In this document: positions 41,443 through 50,559 of the stretch, one piece after another
Numbering within the stretch: position 1 is the first letter of the stretch
Layout of the letters: each line of letters opens with the position of its first letter
From: Streptomyces sp. H27-H5
GTDB taxonomy: Bacteria > Actinomycetota > Actinomycetes > Streptomycetales > Streptomycetaceae
Direction: 5' to 3'
Assembly: GCF_026627505.1 (NCBI RefSeq)
Contig: NZ_JAPNLK010000015.1
Coordinates: 1-64,000, forward strand
Length of the DNA stretch: 64,000 bases
Made by a program: the position numbers and the translations under genes
Notes under the pieces: generated by a model
What the model was told of the DNA's origin: nothing
What the model saw: only the letters and a program-made list of their open reading frames with translations
Databases searched by the model: none

Positions 41443-43080
41443 ATGACCGGAGTTTCCCGCCGGGTGTTCATGAGACACACTGCGGCCGCCGGCGGCGCAG
41501 CCCTGGCTCTGCCCGCACTGGGCGGCTGGGCGGGTGAGGCGTTCGCCGCCGAGCCGACGGCCGCCGCCGGCATCGCCACGACCTCCCTGGTCACGGTGGC
41601 GCCGTCCGACCCGCGCTACGCGAGCCTGGTCGCGGGGGCCAACGGCCGCTGGGTCGGCACCCCCGACTACGTGCTGGTCGCGAGCACGGCGGACCAGGTG
41701 GTCCAGGCGGTGCAGGAGACCCTCGACCGCGGGGTCCGGTTCGCCGTCCGCAGCGGTGGCCACTGCTACGAGGACTTCACGAGCAACGCCAACATCCGCG
41801 TCCTCATCGACATCTCGGCGATGACCGGCGTGGCCCACGACGCGAGCCGTCGCGCCGTCGCGGTCGAGGCCGGCGCCCAGCTCGGCAGCGTGTACGAGAC
41901 CCTCTACAACACCTGGGGCGTCACCATCCCCGGTGGCACCTGCCCGACGGTTTCCGTCGGCGGTCACATACCGGGCGGCGGGTACGGTCCGCTGGCCCGT
42001 TCCCACGGAGTCACCGTCGACCACCTGTACGCCGTCGAGGTCGTGCACGTGGACAGCGCGGGCGTCGCCCGCAAGGTCGTGGCCACCCGCGACGCGAACG
42101 ACCCGAACCGCGAACTGTGGTGGGCGCACACCGGAGCGGGCGGCGGCAACTACGGCATCGTCACCCGCTACTGGTTCCGCAGCCCCAACACCACGTCCAC
42201 CGACCCGGCCCTGTTCCTGCCCAAGGCGCCGCGCGAGCTGATCATCTCCGAGGTCGCCTTCTCCTGGACCGGCATGACCGAGGCCGCGTTCACCCGGCTC
42301 CTGCACAACTTCACGAAGTGGCACGAGGACAACTCCTCGGCCACCTCCCCGTACGCCAAGCTCTTCAGCGCGATCAAGCCGCGGCACAAGCTGGCCGGCG
42401 AGTTCCTGATGAGCTCGCAGATCGACTCGGCCCTGCCCAACGCCGACCAGCTCCTCGACGACTACCTCGCCGCGATCGTCGCCGGCACGGGCCTGACGTA
42501 TCGGGTGGACACCCGCCGGCGCGTCGACTGGCTGTACAACGTCCTGCACTGGCCGGGTCTCGGCGGCTCCGGCTTCGAGGGCAAGGGCCGCTTCAAGGCC
42601 AAGTCCTCCTACCTGCGCAAGACCATGCCCGCCGCGCAGATCAAGGCGTTCTACAAGCACCTCACGCGCAACGACTACACCAACTCCGCGGCTCTCGTGG
42701 AGATCGCCGGTTACGGCGCCGCGGCCAACGTACCGGCCACCTCGGCGACCGCCACCGCACAGCGCGACTCGATCATCAAGATGCTGTTCGTCAACCTCTG
42801 GGCCACCCCGGCCGAGGACGCCGCGAACCTCGCCTGGATCCGGGAGTTCTACCGCGACGTCCACGCCGCGACCGGCGGTGTCCCCCGCCCGGGCGTGGTC
42901 AACGACGGCGCGTTCATCAACTACGCCGACGCCGACCTGGCCGACTCGACCCTGAACACCTCGGGGATCGCCTGGCACCACCTGTACTTCAAGGACGGCT
43001 ACTGCCGCCTTCAGGCGGCGAAGAACCAGTGGGACCCGCGGGACGTGTTCCGCCACACCCTGTCGATCAGACTGCCCTGA
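41443..43080 (+). CDS. cpkH: Secreted BBE-type FAD-linked oxidoreductase (CpkH-like)
   Basis: 545 residues, a close paralog of the protein at 518: the whole FAD and BBE domains align, with long shared runs such as NDPNRELWWAHTG and GGVPRPG. The ATG at 41443 follows TGGAGG by 9 bases and gives a Tat signal (SRR at residues 5-7, hydrophobic run to about 38). Predicted double FAD anchors are His107 (SGGHC) and Cys167 (GGTCPTV). The family oxidises amines, alcohols or allylic C-H groups. In this cluster it probably desaturates or oxidises the cyclic imine product, perhaps outside the cell. It is transcribed from its own leader region after the SARP gene. Confidence 0.9.
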   Translation: MTGVSRRVFMRHTAAAGGAALALPALGGWAGEAFAAEPTAAAGIATTSLVTVAPSDPRYASLVAGANGRWVGTPDYVLVASTADQVVQAVQETLDRGVRFAVRSGGHCYEDFTSNANIRVLIDISAMTGVAHDASRRAVAVEAGAQLGSVYETLYNTWGVTIPGGTCPTVSVGGHIPGGGYGPLARSHGVTVDHLYAVEVVHVDSAGVARKVVATRDANDPNRELWWAHTGAGGGNYGIVTRYWFRSPNTTSTDPALFLPKAPRELIISEVAFSWTGMTEAAFTRLLHNFTKWHEDNSSATSPYAKLFSAIKPRHKLAGEFLMSSQIDSALPNADQLLDDYLAAIVAGTGLTYRVDTRRRVDWLYNVLHWPGLGGSGFEGKGRFKAKSSYLRKTMPAAQIKAFYKHLTRNDYTNSAALVEIAGYGAAANVPATSATATAQRDSIIKMLFVNLWATPAEDAANLAWIREFYRDVHAATGGVPRPGVVNDGAFINYADADLADSTLNTSGIAWHHLYFKDGYCRLQAAKNQWDPRDVFRHTLSIRLP

Positions 43081-43105
43081 TCCACGGAGCCGGCGTACCG
43101 ACCGG

Positions 43106-43145
43106 GCCCCCGGCCCGAGGGAGAACCCCTCGGGCCGGGGGCTTT
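43106..43145 (+). terminator. Hairpin terminator after cpkH
   Basis: A perfect 16-bp stem (GCCCCCGGCCCGAGGG at 43106-43121, complement at 43127-43142) is followed by a short T-run. It lies 26 bases after the cpkH stop. Confidence 0.8.
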
Positions 43146-43223
43146 CGGCGCGCGAGCGCGAGCGCGTGCCCGTGACCGTGACCGGGTGACCGCCGGCGCG
43201 CCGGCGGAACCGGGCGCACGACG

Positions 43224-43262
43224 GACGCCGCCGCCCCCCTGTGCGGTGGAGGCGGCGGCGTC
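43224..43262. terminator. Possible hairpin terminator after cpkI
   Basis: A 12-bp stem (GACGCCGCCGCC at 43224-43235 with 43251-43262) with a 15-base loop lies downstream of the minus-strand cpkI gene, between convergent genes. There is no T-run. Confidence 0.45.
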
Positions 43263-43347
43263 CGGGTTCTCCGTGTGCGGACGGAAGACCGATCGGCGTG
43301 GGGACCGAAACCCGACGTCCGACATGACGTCGGGTGTGGGGGATGGA

Positions 43348-44115
43348 TCAGATGCCGAGGCCGGATCCGCCGCTGACGTCGATGTTCTGGCCGGTGACCC
43401 AGCGGGCGTCGTCGGAGGCGAGGAAGGAGACGACGTCGGCGACGTCGCCCGGCTGTCCGACGCGGTTGAAGACCGAGAAGGCGGCGGCCTGGGCCTTGGC
43501 CTCGGGGATGGCCATCCAGGGGTGGATGTCGGTTTCGATGGTGCCGGGGGAGACGGCGTTGACGGTGATCTGGCGGCTGCCGAGGGTCTGGGCGAGGGTG
43601 AGGGTGAGGACCTCGATGGCGCCCTTGCTGGCGGCGTAGGAGGTCATGCCGGGGAAGGCGACCTTGGTGACGCCGGAGGAGATGTTGATGATGCGGCCGC
43701 CGTCGCGCAGGCGGTCCAGGCCCTTCTGGATGATGAAGAAGGGGGCCTTGGCGTTGATGGCGAAGACCTTGTCGTAGTCGGCCTCGGACACCTCGTGGAT
43801 CAGACCCGGGCCCGCGATCCCCGCGTTGTTCACCAGGATGTCCAGGCCCGCGGTGTCGGAGTGCGCGCCGATCTGCTCGTCGAAGGCGGCCCACAGGGCG
43901 TCGGCGTCACCGGCGACACCGAGCGCGGAGCGGAAGGCGAAGGCACGGCCGCCCGCGGCCTCGATCGAGTTCACCGTCTCCTTCGCGGCGGCCTCGTCGC
44001 TCGAGTAGGTGAGCGCGACGAGCGCACCCTCCTTGCCCAGGCGCTGGGCGATGGCGCGGCCGATGCCCCGGCTGCCACCGGTGACCAGAGCAGTCTTGTT
44101 CGTGAGGGCAGTCAT
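43348..44115 (-). CDS. cpkI: Short-chain dehydrogenase/reductase (CpkI-like)
   Basis: 255 residues of a classical SDR: TGGSRGIG cofactor motif near residue 11, NNAG near 93, and a YxxxK pair at Tyr160/Lys164 with an upstream Ser. The ATG at 44113-44115 is chosen because GGGAG lies 8 bases upstream; a longer in-frame reading back to 44169 adds an unlikely basic leader. FabG-like in sequence, but as a stand-alone enzyme in this cluster it is a good candidate for oxidising the C5 hydroxyl left by module 4 to a ketone, which lets the C1 amine close the ring. That role is inferred. It diverges from cpkJ across a 143-base gap. Confidence 0.85.
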   Translation of the reverse strand: MTALTNKTALVTGGSRGIGRAIAQRLGKEGALVALTYSSDEAAAKETVNSIEAAGGRAFAFRSALGVAGDADALWAAFDEQIGAHSDTAGLDILVNNAGIAGPGLIHEVSEADYDKVFAINAKAPFFIIQKGLDRLRDGGRIINISSGVTKVAFPGMTSYAASKGAIEVLTLTLAQTLGSRQITVNAVSPGTIETDIHPWMAIPEAKAQAAAFSVFNRVGQPGDVADVVSFLASDDARWVTGQNIDVSGGSGLGI

Positions 44116-44258
44116 TCGGATACTCCCAATTCTTTTGTCCAGGCGCGGCCGCTGCAGATGAGGTCGCAAGTGTGATGCTGCCCGGCTCCACTCATCGGCC
44201 GTTCACCGGCGGGTCATCGTCCGGTGTCGGAGACGAATCCACGAATTACCATCGGACC

Positions 44259-45116
44259 ATGACTCAGAATTCGGTTCAGAATCCCGTACTCGTCATCGGC
44301 GGCACCGGAAAGACCGGCCGTCGGGTGGTGCGCCGGCTCGCGGAAAGCGGAGTTCCGGTCAGGTCGGCCTCGCGCTCGGGCGAAACCCGCTTCGACTGGC
44401 TCGACGAGACCACCTGGGGCCCGGCCCTCGACGGCGTGTCCGGGGTGTACATCGTCCAGAACGACAGCGAACCGCGCACCCGCGAGCTCGCCCGGCGCGC
44501 CGCCGACGCCGGCGTCCGCCGCCTCGTACTGCTTTCCGCCCGCGGGGTCGACACCCCCGGCTACTACGGCGAGGACCCCTCCACCAGCGATGCCTTCCTC
44601 GCCGGCGAGGCGGCCGTCCGCGAATCCGGCCTCGCCTGGACGGTGCTGCGCCCGGGCTGGTTCGCCCAGAACTTCGACGAGGGCTTCTTCAACGAGGGCG
44701 TCCTGTCCGGCGAGTTGCGGCTGCCGGCCGGCGACGGCGCCGCGACCTGGATCGACGTCGAGGACATCGCGGCCGTGGCCGTCGCCGCACTGACCGAGGA
44801 CGGCCACGACGGACAGACGTACGAACTCTCGGGCCCCCGCGCGGTGTCCCTGCCCGAGGTGCTCGACCTGATCGGGGCGGCGACCGGCCGCAAGGCCGTC
44901 TACACGCCGCTCTCCACCCCGGACTTCATCGCGGAACTCGGCGCACAGGGCGTGCCGGCCGCCGACGCCGCGATCTGGGCCGCGGCCCTGTACCCGGTCC
45001 AGCAGGGCTTCGAGGCGAAGGTCTCCGACGGGGTGCGGCGCGCCCTGGGCCGGGAGCCGCGCGACTTCGCCGACTACGTCGCGGCGGCCGCCGAGTCCGG
45101 CGCTTGGCGCGCTTGA
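44259..45116 (+). CDS. cpkJ: NmrA-like NAD(P)-binding protein (CpkJ-like)
   Basis: 285 residues. GGTGKTGRRV near residue 12 is the NmrA/atypical SDR dinucleotide motif, and the fold continues with LVLLSARGV and TWIDVEDIAAVA segments typical of NAD(P)H:quinone or redox-sensing NmrA-like proteins. The classical catalytic Tyr-x-x-x-Lys is not evident. The ATG at 44259 is the first start that leaves the motif at the N-terminus; its ribosome site is weak. It could be a reductase for an imine or enone, or a redox sensor. The sequence does not decide. Confidence 0.8.
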   Translation: MTQNSVQNPVLVIGGTGKTGRRVVRRLAESGVPVRSASRSGETRFDWLDETTWGPALDGVSGVYIVQNDSEPRTRELARRAADAGVRRLVLLSARGVDTPGYYGEDPSTSDAFLAGEAAVRESGLAWTVLRPGWFAQNFDEGFFNEGVLSGELRLPAGDGAATWIDVEDIAAVAVAALTEDGHDGQTYELSGPRAVSLPEVLDLIGAATGRKAVYTPLSTPDFIAELGAQGVPAADAAIWAAALYPVQQGFEAKVSDGVRRALGREPRDFADYVAAAAESGAWRA

Positions 45117-45208
45117 GTGGTTGTGTAGTCGTATTGGCCAGTCTGTAGGGGTCTACCGCGTTTTGTTCGGGACGACGAGACGCCTCTCGGATCTGGAAAG
45201 GATCAAGC

Positions 45209-46801
45209 ATGAGCATCGTCGAGGAAGCGCCGACCGGCCCTCCGCCGGCCGCGACCATGGGGTCGAGGGTGGCGGAGCTCGCCGAACTCCGTCAGTCGGT
45301 CATCGCCGGCCCCAGCGAGAAGGCCACCGAGGCACAGCGGAAGAAGGGCAAGCTCACCGTCCGCGACCGCCTGGAACTCCTCTTCGACAAGGGCACGTTC
45401 ACCGAGGTGGAAGCCTTCCGGCGGCACCGCGCGACCGGGTTCGGCCTGGAGGACAGGAAGCCGCACAGCGACGGCGTGGTCACGGGCTACGGCCAGGTGA
45501 ACGGCCGACCCGTGTTCGCGTACGCCCACGACTTCCGCATCTTCGGCGGCGCCCTCGGCGAGGCACACGCCCAGAAGATCCACAAACTGATGGACCTCGC
45601 CGAGAAGGCCGGGGCGCCGATCATCGGCCTGTGCGACGGCGCGGGCGCCCGCATCCAGGAGGGCGTCACCGCCCTCGCCGGGTACGGCGGCATCTTCCAG
45701 CGCAACGTCCGCAACTCCGGTGTGATCCCGCAGATCAGCGTGATCATGGGCCCGTGCGCGGGAGGCGCCGCCTACTCGCCGGCCCTCACCGACTTCGTCT
45801 TCATGGTGCGGGGCACCTCGCAGATGTTCATCACCGGCCCCGACGTGGTCGCCGCGGTCACCGGCGAGCAGATCACCCAGGACGCCCTGGGCGGCGCCGA
45901 CGTGCACTCCTCCGTCTCGGGCGTGGCGCACTTCGCGTACGACGACGAGGAGCACTGCCTGGAGGACGTCCGGCACCTGCTCTCCTACCTGCCCTCCAAC
46001 AACCGGGAACTGCCCCCGGCGGAAGTCGCCGACGACCCGGCCGACCGCCGCACGGAGGCGCTCCTGGACCTGGTGCCGGCCGACCCCAACCGGGCGTACG
46101 ACATGCACAAGGTCATCGAGGAGATAGCCGACCACGGCGAGTTCTTCGAGGTCCACGAGCGGTGGGCGCCGAACATCATCTGCGCGCTGACCCGCCTCGG
46201 CGGCCAGGTCGTCGGCATCGTCGCCAACCAGCCGCAGAACATGGCCGGCGTCCTCGACATCCAGTCGTCGGAGAAGGCCGCCCGGTTCGTCCAACTCTGC
46301 GACGCCTTCAACATCCCGCTGGTCAGCCTGGTCGACGTGCCCGGCTTCCTGCCGGGCGTCGACCAGGAGCACAACGGCGTCATCCGCCACGGCGCGAAGC
46401 TGCTGTACGCGTACTGCAACGCGACCGTCCCGCGGATCTCGCTCGTCCTGCGCAAGGCCTACGGCGGCGCGTACATCGTCATGGACTCCCGCTCGATCGG
46501 CACCGACATCGCGCTCGCCTGGCCGATCAACGAGATCGCCGTGATGGGCGCCGAAGGTGCGGCCAACGTGGTGTTCCGCCGCGAGATCGCCGCCTCCGAC
46601 GACCCCGAGGCCACCCGCGCGGCGCGCATCGACGAGTACCGCGAGGAACTGATGCACCCGTACTACGCCGCCGAGCGCGGCCTGGTCGACGACGTCATCG
46701 ACCCGGCCGACACCCGAGCCGCGCTGATCGGCGCCCTCGCGGTACTGCGCGGCAAGCACGCCCCCCTGCCCAGCCGCAAGCACGGCAACCAGCCCCAGTA
46801 G
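45209..46801 (+). CDS. cpkK: Acyl-CoA carboxylase beta (carboxyltransferase) subunit (CpkK-like)
   Basis: 530 residues, the usual length of actinobacterial AccB/PccB. Both crotonase-like halves are present, with GAGARIQEG and CAGGAAYSPALTDF in the N-half and DVPGFLPG and RKAYGGAYIVM in the C-half. It transfers CO2 from biotin to an acyl-CoA. Because every AT in the PKS is malonyl-type, acetyl-CoA is the likeliest physiological substrate, though sequence alone does not exclude propionyl-CoA. GGAAAGGA lies just upstream of the ATG, and a 92-base leader separates it from cpkJ. The alpha subunit probably comes from the accA1 gene at 1-280; the epsilon subunit follows. Confidence 0.9.
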   Translation: MSIVEEAPTGPPPAATMGSRVAELAELRQSVIAGPSEKATEAQRKKGKLTVRDRLELLFDKGTFTEVEAFRRHRATGFGLEDRKPHSDGVVTGYGQVNGRPVFAYAHDFRIFGGALGEAHAQKIHKLMDLAEKAGAPIIGLCDGAGARIQEGVTALAGYGGIFQRNVRNSGVIPQISVIMGPCAGGAAYSPALTDFVFMVRGTSQMFITGPDVVAAVTGEQITQDALGGADVHSSVSGVAHFAYDDEEHCLEDVRHLLSYLPSNNRELPPAEVADDPADRRTEALLDLVPADPNRAYDMHKVIEEIADHGEFFEVHERWAPNIICALTRLGGQVVGIVANQPQNMAGVLDIQSSEKAARFVQLCDAFNIPLVSLVDVPGFLPGVDQEHNGVIRHGAKLLYAYCNATVPRISLVLRKAYGGAYIVMDSRSIGTDIALAWPINEIAVMGAEGAANVVFRREIAASDDPEATRAARIDEYREELMHPYYAAERGLVDDVIDPADTRAALIGALAVLRGKHAPLPSRKHGNQPQ

Positions 46802-46814
46802 AGGGAGACACCCG

Positions 46815-47090
46815 ATGGCGGTACGAGCGGTCCCCACCGAGCCGGACACGTCGCAGTTCCTCTCCGCCCAGGCCTGGCGCATCACCAGCGGCTCACCCGC
46901 CGCCGAGGAGGTCGCCGCGCTCGCGGTGGCCCTGTCGGCGGTCATGCGGGCCCGGGCGGCCGAGGCGATCCGGCTGGCCGAGGAGGAACAGGAGCAGGCC
47001 GCGGCCCGCTGGACGCCCTCCGCGGCCCGCCGCCGCGCGGCCACGTCCTGGGCCGCGGGCGCCCAGCCCACCTGGGCCAACACGGCCTGA
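46815..47090 (+). CDS. accE: Acyl-CoA carboxylase epsilon subunit
   Basis: 91 residues starting 13 bases after the carboxyltransferase stop, with GAGGGAG between. It has the small-subunit signature of actinobacterial carboxylases: a helical AAEEVAALAVALSAV segment and a Trp-containing C-terminal tail (RWTPSAARRRAA...W). The family stabilises the alpha-beta complex. Confidence 0.85.
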   Translation: MAVRAVPTEPDTSQFLSAQAWRITSGSPAAEEVAALAVALSAVMRARAAEAIRLAEEEQEQAAARWTPSAARRRAATSWAAGAQPTWANTA

Positions 47091-47115
47091 GCGGCGCATG
47101 ATCGACCCCCGCACG

Positions 47116-47159
47116 GCCCGAGGCCCCGCCCCACCACACGGTGGGGCGGGGCCTCGGGC
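47116..47159. terminator. Bidirectional terminator between accE and the permease gene
   Basis: A perfect 20-bp stem (47116-47135 with 47140-47159) with a 4-base ACAC loop lies between convergent genes. There is no T-run. Confidence 0.8.
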
Positions 47160-47202
47160 CTGCCCGGCCGGCGGCCGGGACCACACGGGCCGCACGCCGC
47201 GG

Positions 47203-48651
47203 TCAGGCGCGCGCCGAGTCCGGCAGGCGCTCCGCCGCCGGGGCGCGGACCTCCCCGACCTCCCGCGCCCCGGAAGCCTCCCCCGCCGACCGCAGCGCAC
47301 TGCGCCGCGCCCACGCCAGGGCCGGCACGGTCACCCCGATCAGCACCAGCGCCACGTAGGACATGGCGTCCACCGGCGAGGCGGGCGGGTTGACCCACCC
47401 GTTGAGGTACACCCAGCCCATCGCCGTCGCCCCGAGCACCGCCGTCAGGTACGAAAGCGGCTTCACCGCCCGCTCGCGCACCAGCAGCACCACGTGCGCC
47501 GCGCAGATCAGCACGTACGGGAACACCCACAGGTAGACGATCAGCGTGGCCAGCGCCGAGTACACCGACAGCAGCGAGTCCGGATAGGCGAGCACGGCGA
47601 CCGCCAGCACCGCGAAGCCGATGACCGCCAGGACGGTCACGGCGACGGTCGGCGACCCGTGCTCGGGGTGCGCGCGCCCCACCCGGCGCGGCAACAGACC
47701 GTCGTCCGAGAGCGTCGCCACGAACCGCGACCCGAAGTTCACGAACCCGATGAGACCCGCGAAGGTCGCCACCGCCAGCACCAGGTCGGTGGCGCTCGCG
47801 AAGGTCTCGCCCAATCCCGCGTTCAACGCCAGCGCGGCCGCGGGCGACATGCCCGCCGCCAGGTCGTCCGCCGCCGCGAACAGCCCCGGCACCTGGAGCA
47901 CCGTCGCCACCAGGTACACCACACCGAGCAGCACCGGAATGCCCAGCACCGCGAACGGCACGTCCCGCTTGGGATCCTTCGTCTCCCGCGCCAGCGCGGC
48001 GCAGCTCTCGAAACCCATCAGGAACGTCGCCCCGGCCGCCATGCCCTGGAAGACCCCGCTGAACGAGAACCCGCCCTCGAAGGACAACTGCTCCGCCAGA
48101 TGCAGTCCGGTCGTGCCCGCGCCGGCCACCACGACCACCCCGACCACCGGGATCGCCACGGCCATCAACACCACCGCCGCCTTCACCGACAGGTCGACGC
48201 CGCGCCGCGCGAACAACACCGCGATCAGCAGCGCCACCGCGTACACCGCGAGCTGCGCCGGCACCTCCAGGCCGGCCGCATACCCCCGCGACAACAGGAA
48301 GCTGCCGACGTACACCCCGATGACCATCGTGATGCCCGCGATCATCGCCGCGTAGCCCAGCAGCAGCGCCGCGGCGGCCACCAGCCGGGCCCACGGGCCG
48401 AAGACCAGCGAAAGGTAGGAGTACAGCGAGCCGTTGGCGACGTGTCGGCGCGCGAAGGTGACGACCGACAGGCCGACGAACGTGGTCACCGCGGCCGACA
48501 GCAGGGCGGACAGCCAACTGCCGTTCCCGGCCGAGACGAACATCAGGGCGGGCACCGCGGCCAGACCCACCGCGGGAATCATGCTGGCGACGGCCAGACC
48601 GACGATCTGACCCCGGGACAGTTGCCGGGGTTCCGTTTCCGTGCTGGACAT
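47203..48651 (-). CDS. APC-family amino acid permease
   Basis: 482 residues with about 12 membrane segments and the first-helix IPAVGLAAVP region and later FMGFESCAALARETKDPKRD loop typical of APC/YfnA-like transporters. The conserved Glu in GFESCA and the ETKDPKR loop are present. The ATG at 48649-48651 is preferred, with GGAGG 9 bases upstream. It is convergent with accE and divergent from the thioesterase gene. The substrate (amino acid or polyamine) cannot be told. It has no counterpart in the cpk cluster I remember, so it may mark the cluster's right edge or supply an amino donor. Confidence 0.85.
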   Translation of the reverse strand: MSSTETEPRQLSRGQIVGLAVASMIPAVGLAAVPALMFVSAGNGSWLSALLSAAVTTFVGLSVVTFARRHVANGSLYSYLSLVFGPWARLVAAAALLLGYAAMIAGITMVIGVYVGSFLLSRGYAAGLEVPAQLAVYAVALLIAVLFARRGVDLSVKAAVVLMAVAIPVVGVVVVAGAGTTGLHLAEQLSFEGGFSFSGVFQGMAAGATFLMGFESCAALARETKDPKRDVPFAVLGIPVLLGVVYLVATVLQVPGLFAAADDLAAGMSPAAALALNAGLGETFASATDLVLAVATFAGLIGFVNFGSRFVATLSDDGLLPRRVGRAHPEHGSPTVAVTVLAVIGFAVLAVAVLAYPDSLLSVYSALATLIVYLWVFPYVLICAAHVVLLVRERAVKPLSYLTAVLGATAMGWVYLNGWVNPPASPVDAMSYVALVLIGVTVPALAWARRSALRSAGEASGAREVGEVRAPAAERLPDSARA

Positions 48652-48928
48652 GGGGCGCGCCTCCAAGGGCGGGAGCGGGGGAGAGGAGAGCGGAAAGGGG
48701 ACCGCTCAGGCTCGATGGGGAGCTCGGTGGGGAGTGGCGAGAAACGGTTGGAAGTCTCGCCACGCCGTCTCACGGCGCGGTAACCCACGGCCCACCGCCC
48801 GCTCCGGCGCGACGTTCGCCCAGGCTGTGGGGGTGCCTGTAGTACCCGTCCAAGGCCTCTCGACCGGCGGTCCACCGGCTCGACCGACCCTGGAAGTCGA
48901 CTCGACAGGATGTTGAAGGAGAGAAGAC

Positions 48929-49717
48929 ATGGCCAATGACTGGTTCCGGCGGTTCGGCCCCGCGTCCGACAGCGACACGCGCCTGTTCTGCTTTCCGCAC
49001 GCGGGCGGCGCGGCCAGCGCCTACCTCGCGCTGTCACAGGAGCTGACCCCCGAGTTCGACGTCCTGTCCGTGCAGTACCCCGGCCGTCAGGACCGCCGGA
49101 TGGAACCCGCCGTCGACGACATAGGCCGGCTCGTCACCGCGCTCGCCGACGAACTCGCCGCCGGCTCGACCCTCGGGCCCGGCCGCCGGGGCGACGATCG
49201 CCCGTACGCTTTCTTCGGGCACAGCATGGGCGCCGTGCTCGCGTACGAGCTGACCCGCGAACTCGACCGGCGCGGACTGCCCGCCCCCGAGCGGCTGTTC
49301 CTGTCCGGCCGGTTCGCCCCGACCCCGCTCGGCAGCGCCAGCGACCGGCTGGACACCGACGAGAAGGTGATCGCGATGATCCGCACGCTCGGCGGGACGG
49401 TCGGGAAGGTCTTCGACGACCCCGACCTGTTGGAGATGGTCATGCCGCCCCTGCGCGCCGACTACAAGGCCATCGGTTCCTACGCCTGGCAGCCCGGCCG
49501 CCCCCTCGACGTGCCCTTCACCGTGCTCGTCGGCGACCGCGACCCCGTCGTCCCCGTCGAGGACGCCGCCGCCTGGCGGGTGCACACCGCCGCAGGCAGC
49601 GACGTACGGATCCTGCCCGGCGGGCACTTCTACCTCGACCACAGCGTCCCGCAAGTGGCCGCCGTCATCCGCGCCGCACTCCACCGCCGCGGCGCGAGCG
49701 CGTTGGGGGCCGCCTGA
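48929..49717 (+). CDS. Type II thioesterase
   Basis: 262 residues, alpha/beta hydrolase of the GrsT/ScoT editing class: FPHAGGAASAY at the N-terminus, nucleophile Ser99 in FGHSMGAV, GDRDPVVP with the acid, and GGHFYL with the catalytic His. Such enzymes hydrolyse aberrant acyl groups from PKS carrier proteins. AAGGAGAG precedes the ATG. Its stop overlaps the next ATG (TGATG), tying it to the phosphoesterase and PPTase that follow. S. coelicolor scoT sits near cpk too, but in another position. Confidence 0.9.
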   Translation: MANDWFRRFGPASDSDTRLFCFPHAGGAASAYLALSQELTPEFDVLSVQYPGRQDRRMEPAVDDIGRLVTALADELAAGSTLGPGRRGDDRPYAFFGHSMGAVLAYELTRELDRRGLPAPERLFLSGRFAPTPLGSASDRLDTDEKVIAMIRTLGGTVGKVFDDPDLLEMVMPPLRADYKAIGSYAWQPGRPLDVPFTVLVGDRDPVVPVEDAAAWRVHTAAGSDVRILPGGHFYLDHSVPQVAAVIRAALHRRGASALGAA

Positions 49718-50559
49718 TGCCGACCGGCCCCGGCAGGCTGCTGGCCATCAGCGACCTGCACGTCCGCCACGACGAGAACAAGAAGGTCGTCGACGGCCTG
49801 CGCCCGGAGACGGAACACGACTGGCTGCTGCTCGCCGGGGACGTCAGCGAGTCCACCGTCGACTTCGAGGAGACCCTCCGGCTGCTGAGCGACCGGTTCG
49901 CCAAGGTGATCTGGGCGCCCGGCAACCACGAACTGTGGACCACCGCCGCCGACCCGGTCCAACTGCGCGGCCAGGCCCGCTACGACCACCTCGTCGCGAT
50001 CTGCCGACGCCTGGGCGTCACCACCCCCGAGGACCCCTACCCGGTGTGGGAGGGCGCCGGCGGCCCCGTCGCGATCGCCCCGCTCTTCCTGCTGTACGAC
50101 TACACGTTCCGGCCCGCCGGAGCCCGCACCCGGCAGGAGGCCATGGACATCGCCGAGCGGGCCGGGGTCGTCTGCACGGACGAGTTCTACCTGCACCCCG
50201 ACCCCTACCCCAGCCGCCAGGCATGGTCCCGGGCACGCGTCGCGCACACCGCCGCGCGGCTCGCCGAGATCCCGGACCACCTGCCGACCGTGCTGGTCAA
50301 CCACTATCCGCTGGTCCGCGAACCCACCCGCGTCCTGCGGTTCCCCGAGTTCGCGCTGTGGTGCGGAACCGAGGCCACCGAGGACTGGCCCGTCCGCTTC
50401 CGGGCGGTGGCCGTGGTCTACGGCCACCTGCACATCCCGCGCCTGATCCACCAGGACGGGATTCCCCACCACGAGGTCTCCCTGGGCTATCCGAGGGAAT
50501 GGAAGCAACGCGCCACCGCCCCGGCGGGCGCCGTACGGATCCTCGCGGAGCGCACATGA
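49717..50559 (+). CDS. pptH: Calcineurin-like phosphoesterase, probable phosphopantetheinyl hydrolase (PptH-like)
   Basis: 280 residues with the full metallophosphoesterase metal-site set in order: SDLH near residue 13, GDV near 38, GNHE near 70, NHYP near 195 and GHLH near 237. It overlaps the thioesterase stop by one base and the PPTase start by four. In Mycobacterium tuberculosis the gene beside the PPTase gene pptT encodes PptH, a metallophosphoesterase that removes phosphopantetheine from carrier proteins. The same pairing here suggests that function. Substrate assignment rests on context, not on a diagnostic residue. Confidence 0.75.
   Translation: MPTGPGRLLAISDLHVRHDENKKVVDGLRPETEHDWLLLAGDVSESTVDFEETLRLLSDRFAKVIWAPGNHELWTTAADPVQLRGQARYDHLVAICRRLGVTTPEDPYPVWEGAGGPVAIAPLFLLYDYTFRPAGARTRQEAMDIAERAGVVCTDEFYLHPDPYPSRQAWSRARVAHTAARLAEIPDHLPTVLVNHYPLVREPTRVLRFPEFALWCGTEATEDWPVRFRAVAVVYGHLHIPRLIHQDGIPHHEVSLGYPREWKQRATAPAGAVRILAERT

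Noticed and set aside
45121..48783. Long alternative frames over cpkK and the permease on both strands
   Set aside because: They conflict with well-supported genes with ribosome sites and full family motifs.
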